Under the pieces are notes generated by a model, which saw nothing but the letters and a program-made list of their open reading frames with translations, made no database searches and was not told the origin of the DNA. A stretch of 64,000 nt of DNA from the NCBI RefSeq assembly GCF_002937115.1, contig NZ_NHRY01000260.1:1-64000 (forward strand), written 5' to 3'. This document shows positions 55,033 through 63,413 of this stretch, one piece after another. The position numbers and the translations under genes are program-made. This DNA is from Rhodopila globiformis. Its GTDB lineage: Bacteria; Pseudomonadota; Alphaproteobacteria; Acetobacterales; Acetobacteraceae. The stretch's first letter is position 1. Each line of letters starts with the position of its first letter.

Positions 55033-55494
55033 ATGCAGAAAAGTCCTTACCGCTGGTTCCCCTGGGGCCTGTTCGCCGGAATGCTGGTCGCCTTCGCGGT
55101 CAACGGCTACATGGTCTATGCCGCCGTGAAGAGCTTCCCCGGCGTCGCCGGCCAGGATGGGTTCGACCTGAGCGAGCGCTATGACAAGGTGATCGCGACC
55201 GCGGCGAAACAGGCGGCGCTCGGCTGGCAGGTCGAGACCAAGGCGGACGAGGCGCGGCACCCTCTGCTGCACCTGGCCGACCGGACCGGCGCGCCGCTGG
55301 CGGGCGCCACGATCAAGGCTGAGGCCGAGCGCCCGGTGGGGCCGGCCGCACGGACCTCGCTGGCGTTCCATCCGCTTGACCCGGCGGATTACCAGGCCGA
55401 TGCCGCGCTGGCGCCGGGGCAGTGGGATGTCCTGCTGACGGTGACGTCGGGCGACAACCGCTACACCACAACCCGGCGCCTGCTGGTCAGGTGA
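55033..55494 (+). CDS. ccoH: Oxidase assembly protein CcoH (FixH)
   Basis: A 153-residue single-pass protein. Membrane helix WFPWGLFAGMLVAFAVNGYM (about residues 8-27) and the periplasmic FixH domain with SFPGVAGQDGFDLSERYDKV (about 36-55) and ALAPGQWDVLLTVTSGDNRY near the C-terminus. CcoH joins the cbb3 complex and is needed for its assembly. It starts 18 bases after ccoG, and a purine run (GGAGAAACGGA) precedes the ATG. Confidence 0.92.
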   Translation: MQKSPYRWFPWGLFAGMLVAFAVNGYMVYAAVKSFPGVAGQDGFDLSERYDKVIATAAKQAALGWQVETKADEARHPLLHLADRTGAPLAGATIKAEAERPVGPAARTSLAFHPLDPADYQADAALAPGQWDVLLTVTSGDNRYTTTRRLLVR

Positions 55495-55558
55495 TACCGG
55501 GGGCCGCAAGGACTGGCCGTTGCCGGCGCGTCGTGGCGGGCGAAGGCGCCAGCCTCAT

Positions 55559-55636
55559 CGTCATGGCCGGGCGTGTCCCGGCCATCCGCCCCCACCGTCG
55601 AAGCGCAGATGGCCGGGACACGCCCGGCCATGACGA
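55559..55636. repeat. Palindromic element, type A core, within the ccoGHIS unit
   Basis: Stem TCATGGCCGGGCGTGTCCCG and its complement, loop CCCCCACCGTCGAAGCG. It makes up a large part of the 318-base gap between ccoH and ccoI, where a coupled gene junction would be usual. No gene is in the gap. Confidence 0.8.
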
Positions 55637-55812
55637 TAGAGAGACGAACACGCCTTGGTCCCCGTTATGTTACCGCCTATGCGGACAAGCCGGGCCATGA
55701 CGGCGTGGCAACCATCATGCCACCGGCCCGCTGTTTCAACGCCAATGCAGCCCAGGAGCGCCATGACGCCAGGACGCAGGCGGCCCCCGGTGCAAATTCA
55801 AGGACGTCCGGC

Positions 55813-58188
55813 ATGAGCACGGCCGTCGCGCTGCCGCCCGGTCCGGCCGAGGCCACCGCAGCGGCATGCGCCCATTGCGGCCTGCCCGTCGCCGCCGGGC
55901 GCCGCTTCTGCTGCCCGGGATGCGAGGCGGCGCACGGCATCATCCAGGGCCTCGGCCTCGGCCGCTACTACCAGCAGCGCCTGGAGGCAGCCGGCAGCCG
56001 CGCCCTGCGGCCGGAGCCGGGCGAGCGCCGGGACCTGGCGCGGCACATCGTGGACCGGCCGGACGGCGGCCATGAACTGACGCTGGCGGTCGATGGCGTG
56101 CAATGCGGCGCCTGCGTCTGGCTGATCGAATCGGTGCTGGCGAAGCAGCCGGACGTCGAGGTGGGCCGGGTCAACATGACCACCCGCCGCCTGCGCCTCG
56201 CCTGGCGCGGCGCCGCCGGCGAAGCCGATCGGCTTGTCGGGCTGATCGAGTCGTTGGGCTACCGGCTGGTGCCGTTCGACACCGCGGCGCTGAACGCGGC
56301 CCGCGACGAAACCGGGCGGATGCTGATGCGCTGCCTGGCCGTCGCCGGGTTCGCCGCCGGCAACGTGATGTTCATCTCCATCGCCATCTGGGCCGGCCAG
56401 ATCGGCAGGTTCACGGAAATCGGTTCGGCGACCGAGACCATGCTGCACTGGGTCTCGGCGCTGCTGGCGATGCCGGCGGTGGTCTATGCCGGGCGGCCGT
56501 TCTTCGCCTCGGCCTGGGCGGCGCTGCGGCAGCGGCGCACCAACATGGACGTGCCGGTCAGCATCGGCGTGCTGCTGGTCACGGGCATGAGCCTGGTGGA
56601 GACGATCAAGGGCGGCCCGCATACCTATTTCGACTCCGCCGTCACCCTGCTGTTCTTCCTGCTGGTCGGGCGCGTGCTGGACCACCGGGCGCGCGGCCAG
56701 GCGCGGGCCACCGCCGAGCAGTTGCTGACCCTGCGCATGACCGACGTCGCGGTGCTGCAGCCGGACGGCACGGTGCGCCGCTGCGCGCAGGAGCAGGTGG
56801 CGCAGGACGACCGGGTGCTGGTGGCGAGCGGCGAGCGCATCGGCGTCGATGGCGTCGTGGAAAGCGGCTCGGCCCAGCTGGATGCCAGCCTGGTCACCGG
56901 CGAGAGCCTGCCGGTGAACGCCGGGCCTGGTACCGCGGTCTATGCCGGCACGCTGAACCTGGGCGCGCCGCTGACGGTGCGGGCGACGGCGACCGGCGGC
57001 TCGACCCTGCTGGCCGAATGCCTGCGCCTGATCGAGGCGGCGGAGGCGCGGCGCGGACGGTTCGTGGTGCTGGCCGACCGGGTGGCGCGGCGGTATGCGC
57101 CAGCGGTGCACCTGGCCGCGCTGGCGACGTTCCTGTGGTGGTTCTTCGTCGCGGCGGTGCCGCTGGAGCAGGCGCTGCTGACCGCCACGTCGGTGCTGAT
57201 CATCACCTGCCCCTGCGCCCTGGCACTGGCGGTGCCGGCGGTGCAGGTGATCGCCACGGGACGCCTGTTCCGCCGCGGCATGCTGCTGAAGTCGCCGACG
57301 GCGCTGGAGCGCCTGGCCGAGGTCGATACCGTGGTGTTCGACAAGACCGGCACGCTGACCGAACCGCTGCCGGCGCTGGACGGCACGCAAGATCCGGCCG
57401 TGCTGGCCGAGGCGGCGGCGATGGCGGCGTGCAGCCGGCATCCCCTTGCCCGCTCCCTGGTGGCAGCGGCCGGGCGGGTGGCGCCGGCGAGCGGCGTGAT
57501 TGAACATGCCGGACAGGGCCTCAGCCGCGTGACCGAGGCCGGCGAGGTCCGGCTCGGCAGCCGGGCATTCTGCGGCGGATCGGGCGAGGCCACCGGACCG
57601 GAACTGTGGCTGGCGCGGCCCGGTTTGGCGCCGGTGCGCTTCGGCTTCGACGAACGGCTGCGGCCCGACGCGGCGCAGACGCTCGATCGCCTGCGGGCAA
57701 TGGGGATGACGCTGAAACTGGTCTCCGGCGATCGGCCGGCGCAGGTCGAGCGGATCGCGGCGGCGCTGGGCATCACCGACTGGCGGGCAGGCTGCACGCC
57801 GGTCGAGAAGGTGGCGCTGGTCGAAGGCTGGGGCGCGGAAGGCCGCAAGGTGCTGATGGTGGGCGACGGGTTGAACGACAGCCCGGCCCTGGCGGCGGCC
57901 TCGGTATCGGCGTCGCCGTCCACCGCGGCGGATGTCAGCCAGACGGTGGCGGACCTGGTGTTCCAGGGCATGAAGCTGGGGCCAGTGGCGGTGGCGCTGC
58001 GGACGGCGCGGCGGGCGCGCGCGGCGATGCGGCAGAACCTGGCGCTGTCCATCGGCTACAACGTTGTGATGGTGCCGCTGGCAGTGGGCGGCCTGGTCAC
58101 GCCCTGGCTGGCCGCGGTGGCGATGTCGAGTTCGTCGCTGCTGGTGATGGCGAACAGCCTGCGATTGCACAGGAGTACGGACGCATGA
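55813..58188 (+). CDS. ccoI: Copper-exporting P1B-type ATPase CcoI (FixI)
   Basis: A 791-residue heavy-metal P-type ATPase that supplies copper to the cbb3 oxidase. N-terminal Cys-rich motif CAHCGLPVAAGRRFCCPGC (about residues 18-36), a heavy-metal-associated domain with GVQCGACVWLIE (about 95-106), eight membrane helices with the CPC motif in ITCPCALALAVPA (about 465-477), phosphorylation site VFDKTGTLTEP (about 508-518), CSRHPLARSL (HP motif) and VMVGDGLNDSPALAAA. The ATG at 55813 is chosen; a longer open frame crosses the upstream palindrome. The stop overlaps the ccoS start (ATGA). Confidence 0.95.
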   Translation: MSTAVALPPGPAEATAAACAHCGLPVAAGRRFCCPGCEAAHGIIQGLGLGRYYQQRLEAAGSRALRPEPGERRDLARHIVDRPDGGHELTLAVDGVQCGACVWLIESVLAKQPDVEVGRVNMTTRRLRLAWRGAAGEADRLVGLIESLGYRLVPFDTAALNAARDETGRMLMRCLAVAGFAAGNVMFISIAIWAGQIGRFTEIGSATETMLHWVSALLAMPAVVYAGRPFFASAWAALRQRRTNMDVPVSIGVLLVTGMSLVETIKGGPHTYFDSAVTLLFFLLVGRVLDHRARGQARATAEQLLTLRMTDVAVLQPDGTVRRCAQEQVAQDDRVLVASGERIGVDGVVESGSAQLDASLVTGESLPVNAGPGTAVYAGTLNLGAPLTVRATATGGSTLLAECLRLIEAAEARRGRFVVLADRVARRYAPAVHLAALATFLWWFFVAAVPLEQALLTATSVLIITCPCALALAVPAVQVIATGRLFRRGMLLKSPTALERLAEVDTVVFDKTGTLTEPLPALDGTQDPAVLAEAAAMAACSRHPLARSLVAAAGRVAPASGVIEHAGQGLSRVTEAGEVRLGSRAFCGGSGEATGPELWLARPGLAPVRFGFDERLRPDAAQTLDRLRAMGMTLKLVSGDRPAQVERIAAALGITDWRAGCTPVEKVALVEGWGAEGRKVLMVGDGLNDSPALAAASVSASPSTAADVSQTVADLVFQGMKLGPVAVALRTARRARAAMRQNLALSIGYNVVMVPLAVGGLVTPWLAAVAMSSSSLLVMANSLRLHRSTDA

Positions 58189-58325
58189 CGATTCTTCTGT
58201 ATCTGCTGATTATCAGCCTGACATTCGGGGCGCTGGGTCTGGTGGTGTTCCTGTGGTCGCTGCGCTCGGGGCAGTACGACGACCTGGATGGAGCGGCGAA
58301 CCGCATCCTGTTCGACAAGGATTAG
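58185..58325 (+). CDS. ccoS: Oxidase assembly protein CcoS (FixS)
   Basis: A 46-residue single-pass protein: LLYLLIISLTFGALGLVVFL then WSLRSGQYDDLDGAANRILF and DKD. The WSxRSGQYDDLxGxxxRIL motif is diagnostic for CcoS. It is needed for insertion of heme b and copper into CcoN. It overlaps ccoI by four bases and is the last gene of the cbb3 set. Confidence 0.96.
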   Translation: MTILLYLLIISLTFGALGLVVFLWSLRSGQYDDLDGAANRILFDKD

Positions 58326-58388
58326 GACGGTTCGTTGCCTGTGTCGCAGGATAGGGTGGGTCTCCTGAAGGATCGGTCCGTTCTCTCA

Positions 58389-58622
58389 CCGTCATGGCCG
58401 GGACACGCCCCATCGCTATCAGGATAAGGCGACGGCTGGAGAACGGTCTTTCCCTGATCGTCATGGCCCGGCTTGTCCGGGCCACCTATTCCAGCACGCG
58501 TGCCGCGACAGGTGGCCCGGACAAGCCGGGCCATGACGGTATGGCAATGGCGTGCGCCACCAAATTCCTCTCCAGCCACCGCCTTATCCTGATAGTGATG
58601 GGAACACGCCCGCCATGACGGA
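58389..58622. repeat. Nested palindromic element, type B core within a larger palindrome
   Basis: Outer arms at 58389-58442 (GTCATGGCCGGGACACGCCC... ATCAGGATAAGGCG) and 58571-58622 are reverse complements; inside them lies a complete type B palindrome at 58461-58540. This shows the elements can insert into, or grow around, one another. The remaining sequence to 58735 shows no gene. Confidence 0.8.
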
Positions 58623-58739
58623 GAGGCAAGGGCGTCGTCCGCTTCCCGCCATTGCGGTGCCGGCTGGCCGATTCCGTGGTCGTTGCAATCGTGCCTACCA
58701 TCCGGCGCGGTCGGAGGCGGGCCGGGGACCGCGCCAGCC

Positions 58740-58754
58740 TGTTACAGAGTAACA
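58740..58754. promoter_or_regulatory. Perfect palindrome TGTTACAGAGTAACA
   Basis: TGTTAC and GTAACA are exact inverse copies around AGA. It lies about 190 bases before the possible leader ORF of the magnesium-transport unit. The length and symmetry suit a dimeric repressor; none is identifiable nearby. Confidence 0.4.
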
Positions 58755-58944
58755 ATGTCGTCGGGTCCCGGGACGCCGCCGTTGCACGCCGCCTGCCATG
58801 CCATTTGGACACGAGAAAATACCTTGACCCTGACCGTCCGGCGGGTCTAAGCGCCGAATCAGCCCGGCCGGCCACAGGCTTCGGTCGTTTCGGGCTTGGA
58901 CAAGCCCCGGCCCCGGCCGGACATTGCAACCCCTTAAGGATCAC

Positions 58945-59076
58945 ATGAACCCGCGATCTAGCAAACAGTCCTCGGAGTGCCACAGTCGGCGTTTGCCTGC
59001 TGTTGTGACGTCCCCGCTGGACTGCTTCATTGCCCGGGAAGCGCATGTGACCGCGATGGCGCCGGCAATCGGCTGA
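58945..59076 (+). CDS. Possible leader peptide upstream of the Mg2+ transport operon
   Basis: A 43-codon frame starting MNPRSSKQSSECHSRRLPAV and ending VTAMAPAIG, with AAGGA four bases before its ATG. Its stop codon lies within the first leader hairpin, 58 bases before the first structural gene. It has no membrane segment or known domain. Leader ORFs control the mgtA and mgtCBR mRNAs in enteric bacteria through Mg2+-sensitive translation, so a like role is possible. It may equally be a chance frame. Confidence 0.35.
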   Translation: MNPRSSKQSSECHSRRLPAVVTSPLDCFIAREAHVTAMAPAIG

Positions 59077-59130
59077 GCCATCCGGCCTGAGCCTCCCGGG
59101 TCCGAGCAACCGCTTGACCCAGAGGAGGCT
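59055..59130 (+). promoter_or_regulatory. Two-hairpin leader with covered ribosome-binding site
   Basis: Hairpin 1: GATGGC (59055-59060) with GCCATC (59077-59082), and inner GCCG (59061-59064) with CGGC (59070-59073). Hairpin 2: AGCCTCC (59090-59096) with GGAGGCT (59124-59130), and GGGTC (59098-59102) with GACCC (59116-59120). Hairpin 2 contains the whole AGGAGG that serves the ATG at 59134, so the closed form should block translation. It does not match the M-box (ykoK) core as I know it. Confidence 0.6.
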
Positions 59131-59133
59131 GAT

Positions 59134-59313
59134 ATGGCCACCCTGCTCGATATCGACGTTCTGCGGGCGCAGGAAGCGTCCGCTGTCGCCCTGGCCGCGC
59201 TGACCGGCGGCCACACCGCACGCCCGCTGCTGGCGGCGGGCTGGACGATCGCGCCCGATGGCCGCCTGGCCTGCGCCTGGCAGACCGTCGCCGCGGACCC
59301 TCAGCCGGGCTGA
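59134..59313 (+). CDS. Small unknown protein heading the Mg2+ transport operon
   Basis: 59 residues, MATLLDIDVLRAQEASAVAL then AALTGGHTARPLLAAGWTIA and PDGRLACAWQTVAADPQPG. AGAGGAGG, eight bases before the ATG, is one of the strongest ribosome-binding sequences in the window, and it is held in a hairpin. The protein is soluble, with no membrane segment. I do not recognise it. The transporter gene follows after 91 bases on the same strand. Confidence 0.65.
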   Translation: MATLLDIDVLRAQEASAVALAALTGGHTARPLLAAGWTIAPDGRLACAWQTVAADPQPG

Positions 59314-59404
59314 CGCGCCCGACGCGGCCTCGCCGCGTCCCCTCCGCCGTTTCCGCCGTCGCCGGCGGGACGGCCGCGCGTCACGTTCCGGCTCCGAGGT
59401 CACC

Positions 59405-61057
59405 ATGTCCAACCGCAACCTGAACCAAGCCGCCTGCGCCGCCGTGCTCGACTCCGCCCACCTGGGCGACATCGAGGGCGCGATGGGCACCATCCGCCAG
59501 CACGACATCGGCGCCCGCAACAGCTGGGGCGCGCGGCTGCGCACCCTGGCCGCCATCCTCGGCCCCGGCCTGATCGTCATGATCGGCGACAACGATGCCG
59601 GCGCGTTCGGCACCTATACCCAGGCCGGCCAGAACTACGGCACCGCGCTGCTGTGGACGCTGCTGCTGCTGGTGCCGGTGCTGTACGTGAACCAGGAGAT
59701 GGTGCTGCGCCTCGGCGCCGTCACCGGCGTCGGCCATGCCCGGCTGATCCTGGAGCGGTTCGGCAAGTTCTGGGGCGCATTTAGCGTCATCGACCTGTTC
59801 CTGCTGAACGGCCTGACCATCGTCACCGAGTTCATCGGCATCAACCTCGCGCTGGGCTACCTGGGCGTGCCGCGGCTGTGGGGCATCCTGGTTGCCGCCG
59901 GCATCATCATCGGCGCCGCCTCCACCGGCAGCTTCCGCCGGTTTGAACGGTTCTCGCTGGCACTGTGCTTCTTCAGCCTGCTGCTGGTCCCGGTGTTCCT
60001 GGCGGTGCATCCGCCGCTTGGCGAGATCGCCCGCGGCTTCGTGGTGCCGCAGTTCCCGGCGGGGTCGAAGCTGTCCGACGTGATGCTGCTGGTGATCGCC
60101 ATCGTCGGCACCACCGTGGCGCCGTGGCAGTTGTTCTTCCAGCAGAGCTACATCATCGACAAGCGCATCACGCCTCGTTTCATTCCCTATGAAAAGGCTG
60201 ACCTGGTGATCGGGATCGGGATCGTGGTGGTGGGCGCGATGGCGATGATGGCGTTCACCGCCGCCGCCTTCCAGGGCACCGCGGGCTTCGGCCGGTTCAC
60301 CGACGCCGGCGCCGTCGCCGCGGGGCTGGAGGCCGTGGGCGGCCGCGCCGCTGGCGTGATGTTCGCGCTGGCGCTGCTGGATGCCAGCATCATCGGCGCC
60401 GCGGCGGTGTCGCTGTCCACCGCCTATGCCATCGGCGACGTGTTCGCGGTGCGCCACTCGCTGCATCGCAAGCCGGCGGACGCCTGGGGGTTCTACCTGG
60501 TCTATACCGGGGTGATCGCCGTGGCCGCCGTGCTGGTGCTGCTCGGCAGCGACGCGCTGCTGGGCCTGCTGACCAACGCGGTGCAGACGCTGGCCGGCGT
60601 GCTGCTGCCGTCCGCGACGGTGTTCCTGCTGCTGCTGTGCAACGACAAGGCAGTGCTCGGGCCGTGGGTCAACGGACGCTGGCTGAACCTGTTCACCGGG
60701 GCGGTGATCTGGGTGCTGGTGATGCTGTCCATCATCCTGACCGCGGCGACGGTGTTCCCGGGCATGAGCGGCGAGTCGATCCTGGCCGTGCTGGGCGGCG
60801 GCACCGCGCTGGGGCTGCTGGGCTTCGCTGCCTTGTCCGCCGCGCGCCGCGTGCGGCAGCCTGCCGCGCAGCCGGTGGAAGCCGACCTGCCGGCCGAACT
60901 GCCGCGCATGGCCTGGCGGATGCCGCCGCTGTCCGCCCTGCCCGCCCCCGCGCTGTCGCTGGGCACGCGGCTCTGGATGGGCGTGCTGCGCGGCTATCTT
61001 GTCCTGGCGGTGCTGCTTGTGGCGTATAAGGTGGTTCAGGTTGCTCTCGGCACTTGA
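59405..61057 (+). CDS. NRAMP-related divalent metal transporter (probably Mg2+ type)
   Basis: A 550-residue protein with about eleven membrane helices and the NRAMP/SLC11 fold. In helix 1 the usual DPGN is DNDAG (LIVMIGDNDAGAFGTYTQAG, about residues 57-76). In helix 6 the usual MPHN is APWQ (IVGTTVAPWQLFFQQSYIID), so the metal-coordinating Met is replaced by Ala. Such a change is known for the NRAMP-related Mg2+ transporters (NRMT), and the MgtC gene downstream supports this. The N-terminal 50 residues are cytoplasmic, and the C-terminal tail ends with an extra helix. The ATG at 59405 has GAGG upstream. Substrate is an inference. Confidence 0.82.
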   Translation: MSNRNLNQAACAAVLDSAHLGDIEGAMGTIRQHDIGARNSWGARLRTLAAILGPGLIVMIGDNDAGAFGTYTQAGQNYGTALLWTLLLLVPVLYVNQEMVLRLGAVTGVGHARLILERFGKFWGAFSVIDLFLLNGLTIVTEFIGINLALGYLGVPRLWGILVAAGIIIGAASTGSFRRFERFSLALCFFSLLLVPVFLAVHPPLGEIARGFVVPQFPAGSKLSDVMLLVIAIVGTTVAPWQLFFQQSYIIDKRITPRFIPYEKADLVIGIGIVVVGAMAMMAFTAAAFQGTAGFGRFTDAGAVAAGLEAVGGRAAGVMFALALLDASIIGAAAVSLSTAYAIGDVFAVRHSLHRKPADAWGFYLVYTGVIAVAAVLVLLGSDALLGLLTNAVQTLAGVLLPSATVFLLLLCNDKAVLGPWVNGRWLNLFTGAVIWVLVMLSIILTAATVFPGMSGESILAVLGGGTALGLLGFAALSAARRVRQPAAQPVEADLPAELPRMAWRMPPLSALPAPALSLGTRLWMGVLRGYLVLAVLLVAYKVVQVALGT

Positions 61058-61070
61058 GGACTCCGGCGTC

Positions 61071-61307
61071 ATGGCAGACGATCTCTCACAGAGCCTGGCG
61101 GCGCTGCGCCAGCAGGTCATGGCTCTGGCTTCGGTCACCGGCATCCTGGTCGCCGCCCTGCGCCGGGCCGGCCTGATGACCGAGGCGCTGGAGGCGCTGC
61201 TGGCTTCCGGACTGGCCGATGCCGCCGCAGCCCAGTCCGAACAGGCCCGGGGGGAGTGGGAGCGCATCATCGCGGCCGTGCAGAAGGTCGCTGCCGGAGC
61301 CCCCTGA
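61071..61307 (+). CDS. Small helical protein between the transporter and MgtC
   Basis: 78 residues: MADDLSQSLAALRQQVMALA, then SVTGILVAALRRAGLMTEAL, EALLASGLADAAAAQSEQAR and a GEWERIIAAVQKV helix. The composition suggests two or three amphipathic helices without a clear membrane span. TGAGGA (which includes the transporter stop codon) lies ten bases before the ATG, and the mgtC GTG begins one base after its stop. It is therefore surely part of the operon. I do not recognise the family. Confidence 0.75.
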   Translation: MADDLSQSLAALRQQVMALASVTGILVAALRRAGLMTEALEALLASGLADAAAAQSEQARGEWERIIAAVQKVAAGAP

Positions 61308-61308
61308 G

Positions 61309-62040
61309 GTGACGGAGCCGAGTGCCGTCTTCGGCGACTGGCCGGGCCTGGCGGCGCTGCTGCGGACCGCGCTGGCAATCGTCGTGGCCTTCGTGCTGGG
61401 CACGGCGATCGGCTTCGAGCGGCAGTGGCGGCAGCGCTCGGCCGGTCTGCGCACCACCGTGCTGGTGGCGGTTGGCGCGGCGGCTTTCGCCGATCTGGGG
61501 ATGCGCCTGCGGGGCGTCGAGGGCAGCACGCAGATCGTCGCCTACATCGTCAGCGGCATCGGCTTCCTGGGCGCCGGCGTGATCCTGAAGGACGGCACCA
61601 GTATCCGCGGCCTGAACACCGCCGCCACGCTGTGGTGCTCGGCGGCCGTCGGCGCGTTCTGCGGCACCGGGCTGGGGGTCGAGGCGGTGGTGCTGACCCT
61701 GGCCGTGCTCGCCGCCAATACCGCGTTGCGCCCGCTGGTGAACTGGGTCAACCGCCGCCCGATCATCAGCGACGTCACCGAGGCGCAATACCAGGTGCAC
61801 GTCATCTGCCGTCCTGAAGACGTGGGGGACGTGCGCGACCTGCTGGAAGTCGAACTGGCCCGGGCGAACTATCCCATCCGCGATGTCGAGACCCAGAACA
61901 CCGGCGAGGACCTGATCGAACTGGAGGCGACGCTGGTGCCGACGAGCGCGGCGCCCGATGAGCTCGATGCCGTGGTCACCGCGCTCGAACGAGCGTCGCA
62001 GGTCCGAACGGCGACCTGGACGGTGGGGACGACGGCGTGA
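61309..62040 (+). CDS. mgtC: MgtC/SapB family membrane protein
   Basis: A 243-residue protein. The N-terminal domain has four or five membrane helices with the family signature IVVAFVLGTAIGFERQWRQR (about residues 22-41) followed by SAGLRTTVLVAVGAAAFADL; GIGFLGAGVILKDG and IRGLNTAATLWCSAAVG are also diagnostic. The C-terminal about 75 residues form an ACT-like cytoplasmic domain (YQVHVICRPEDVGDVRDLLE). MgtC proteins help growth at low Mg2+ and can modulate the F1Fo ATPase. The GTG at 61309 fits the spacing to the small gene upstream; GGAG lies ten bases before it. Confidence 0.92.
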   Translation: MTEPSAVFGDWPGLAALLRTALAIVVAFVLGTAIGFERQWRQRSAGLRTTVLVAVGAAAFADLGMRLRGVEGSTQIVAYIVSGIGFLGAGVILKDGTSIRGLNTAATLWCSAAVGAFCGTGLGVEAVVLTLAVLAANTALRPLVNWVNRRPIISDVTEAQYQVHVICRPEDVGDVRDLLEVELARANYPIRDVETQNTGEDLIELEATLVPTSAAPDELDAVVTALERASQVRTATWTVGTTA

Positions 62041-62310
62041 CGGGCGGCCGTCCGCGGGCCGGGCGCCGGGATCGGCAAAGGCGTGGATTGCCTGGCCATC
62101 GCACGGAAGTAACGATTATGTCGCTGTTCCGCCGCGCCACGTCCTGCCTGCGTCCCGGTCACGGGACGGACTGACGGCGTTTCGCGTCATGATCCGGCGG
62201 GGGACCGCCACAGCACGATCGGACGTTTGCACCGGCATCGAGAGCGCCCATTGCGGAAGCGTGGTGCATGCGCTGCAGGTCCTGGCGACGGCCGCGGAGT
62301 CTCCTGACGC

Positions 62311-62823
62311 TCAGACACGCCGCACCAGGGGCCTGGACGGATCGACGACTGCCAGATTGACTGGCCCGATGCCGCAGATCGCGATGACGGCAGGCTCGGG
62401 ATGGCCGCGGATCACGCCATCATAATGCGGCGTTCCAGCGACCCGGTGGACGAAGCTGCCGGCCGCCACGGGGACACATGCGGCCGGGTCGAAATCGGCT
62501 CCGCTGTTGCACCACCACGTACCCGATACCACCACGCAATATCGGTCAGTACCGTAATGATGCGGCGCGCTCATGAAGCCTGGCCACCAACGGATCAGTG
62601 TGTAGTACAGGCCGGCTTTGGTCGGGTCGCCAGCCAGCAGGCAATTGTCGACGCTCCGCTCCGGGAAAGCCGGGTTGGACTTCCATTGCAGTTCGCCGGG
62701 TTTGCGGATGATGGTCTGACTGGGATCGAGCGGACTTGCCGCCGCGCTCTTGACGAAACCAATCGGCAGCGCCGAGACGAGCGCGGCCAGCAGGGCATCC
62801 CGCCGGAGCGTTGTTTGTGTCAT
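62311..62823 (-). CDS. Secreted cupin-domain protein
   Basis: 170 residues with a probable signal peptide (LRRDALLAALVSALPIGFVK then SAAASP). The cupin barrel contains WWPGFMSAPHHYGTDRYCVV (about residues 82-101; two His and an acidic residue of motif 1), VSGTWWCNSGADFDP, and the second motif GSFVHRVAGTPHYDGVIRG. The enzyme or binding role is unknown. GGGAGG lies about six bases before the ATG; a longer open frame upstream has no family features. It stands alone, between mgtC (convergent) and the Crp/Fnr gene (divergent). Confidence 0.8.
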   Translation of the reverse strand: MTQTTLRRDALLAALVSALPIGFVKSAAASPLDPSQTIIRKPGELQWKSNPAFPERSVDNCLLAGDPTKAGLYYTLIRWWPGFMSAPHHYGTDRYCVVVSGTWWCNSGADFDPAACVPVAAGSFVHRVAGTPHYDGVIRGHPEPAVIAICGIGPVNLAVVDPSRPLVRRV

Positions 62824-63412
62824 TGCAGCCTCCCGTTGCTGACAAGCCCATTCTTTCGCGGCAGTGATATCCCGCCGATCGGCCGCGTTTACTGTAGCCG
62901 AAGTGTCGCCCATGATCACGCGCGTAGCCAGCGGCTTGCCGCACAGACTCGTTGCGCGCCCCTGTCTGGACCGTAACAAAGCGACCGATTGCCATGCAGC
63001 GCCGCGGGCGACTGCCTGCGTGCCGGCGCTCCCCGCCCTGATCTTCGTCGCGGCGACTTCGCCATCTTCCCCGAGCCGGGCGACGGCTGCTCCGCGGCTC
63101 AACCGGTATGTCCTTGCCGGACATGCCGATGAATTGCCTCCCGGCGCGCCAGTCGTGACCAGTCGGAGCATGTATCTCGCCGGCACCAGCGAAAAATCGT
63201 TTCCAATAACAAGACCACGTTGACGAGGAAGAGCCGGCGTTTCATGATCCGAATGGCATCGTCCCGTCCTCGTGCGGGATGGCCGGTCCGGGACTCATCG
63301 CCTGAATTCGCGGCTGCATAGCTGGTACGGAACAGCGCCAGTCTGTCGTGATGCGCTGCGATATGCCGTCGCCGGTCTGGTCCGTCATGTTCTGCCGGTA
63401 AGGGAGACACGC
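62824..63412. other. Divergent interval between the cupin and Crp/Fnr genes
   Basis: About 590 bases, open in several frames but without any recognisable protein or ribosome-binding sequence. Promoters of both divergent genes lie here. I saw no FNR-type box or repeat element. Confidence 0.45.
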
Positions 63413-63413
63413 G

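Noticed and set aside
58945..59133. M-box (ykoK) magnesium riboswitch
   Set aside because: The leader has two plain hairpins and lacks the multi-helix conserved core I would expect; a covariance-model search would settle it.
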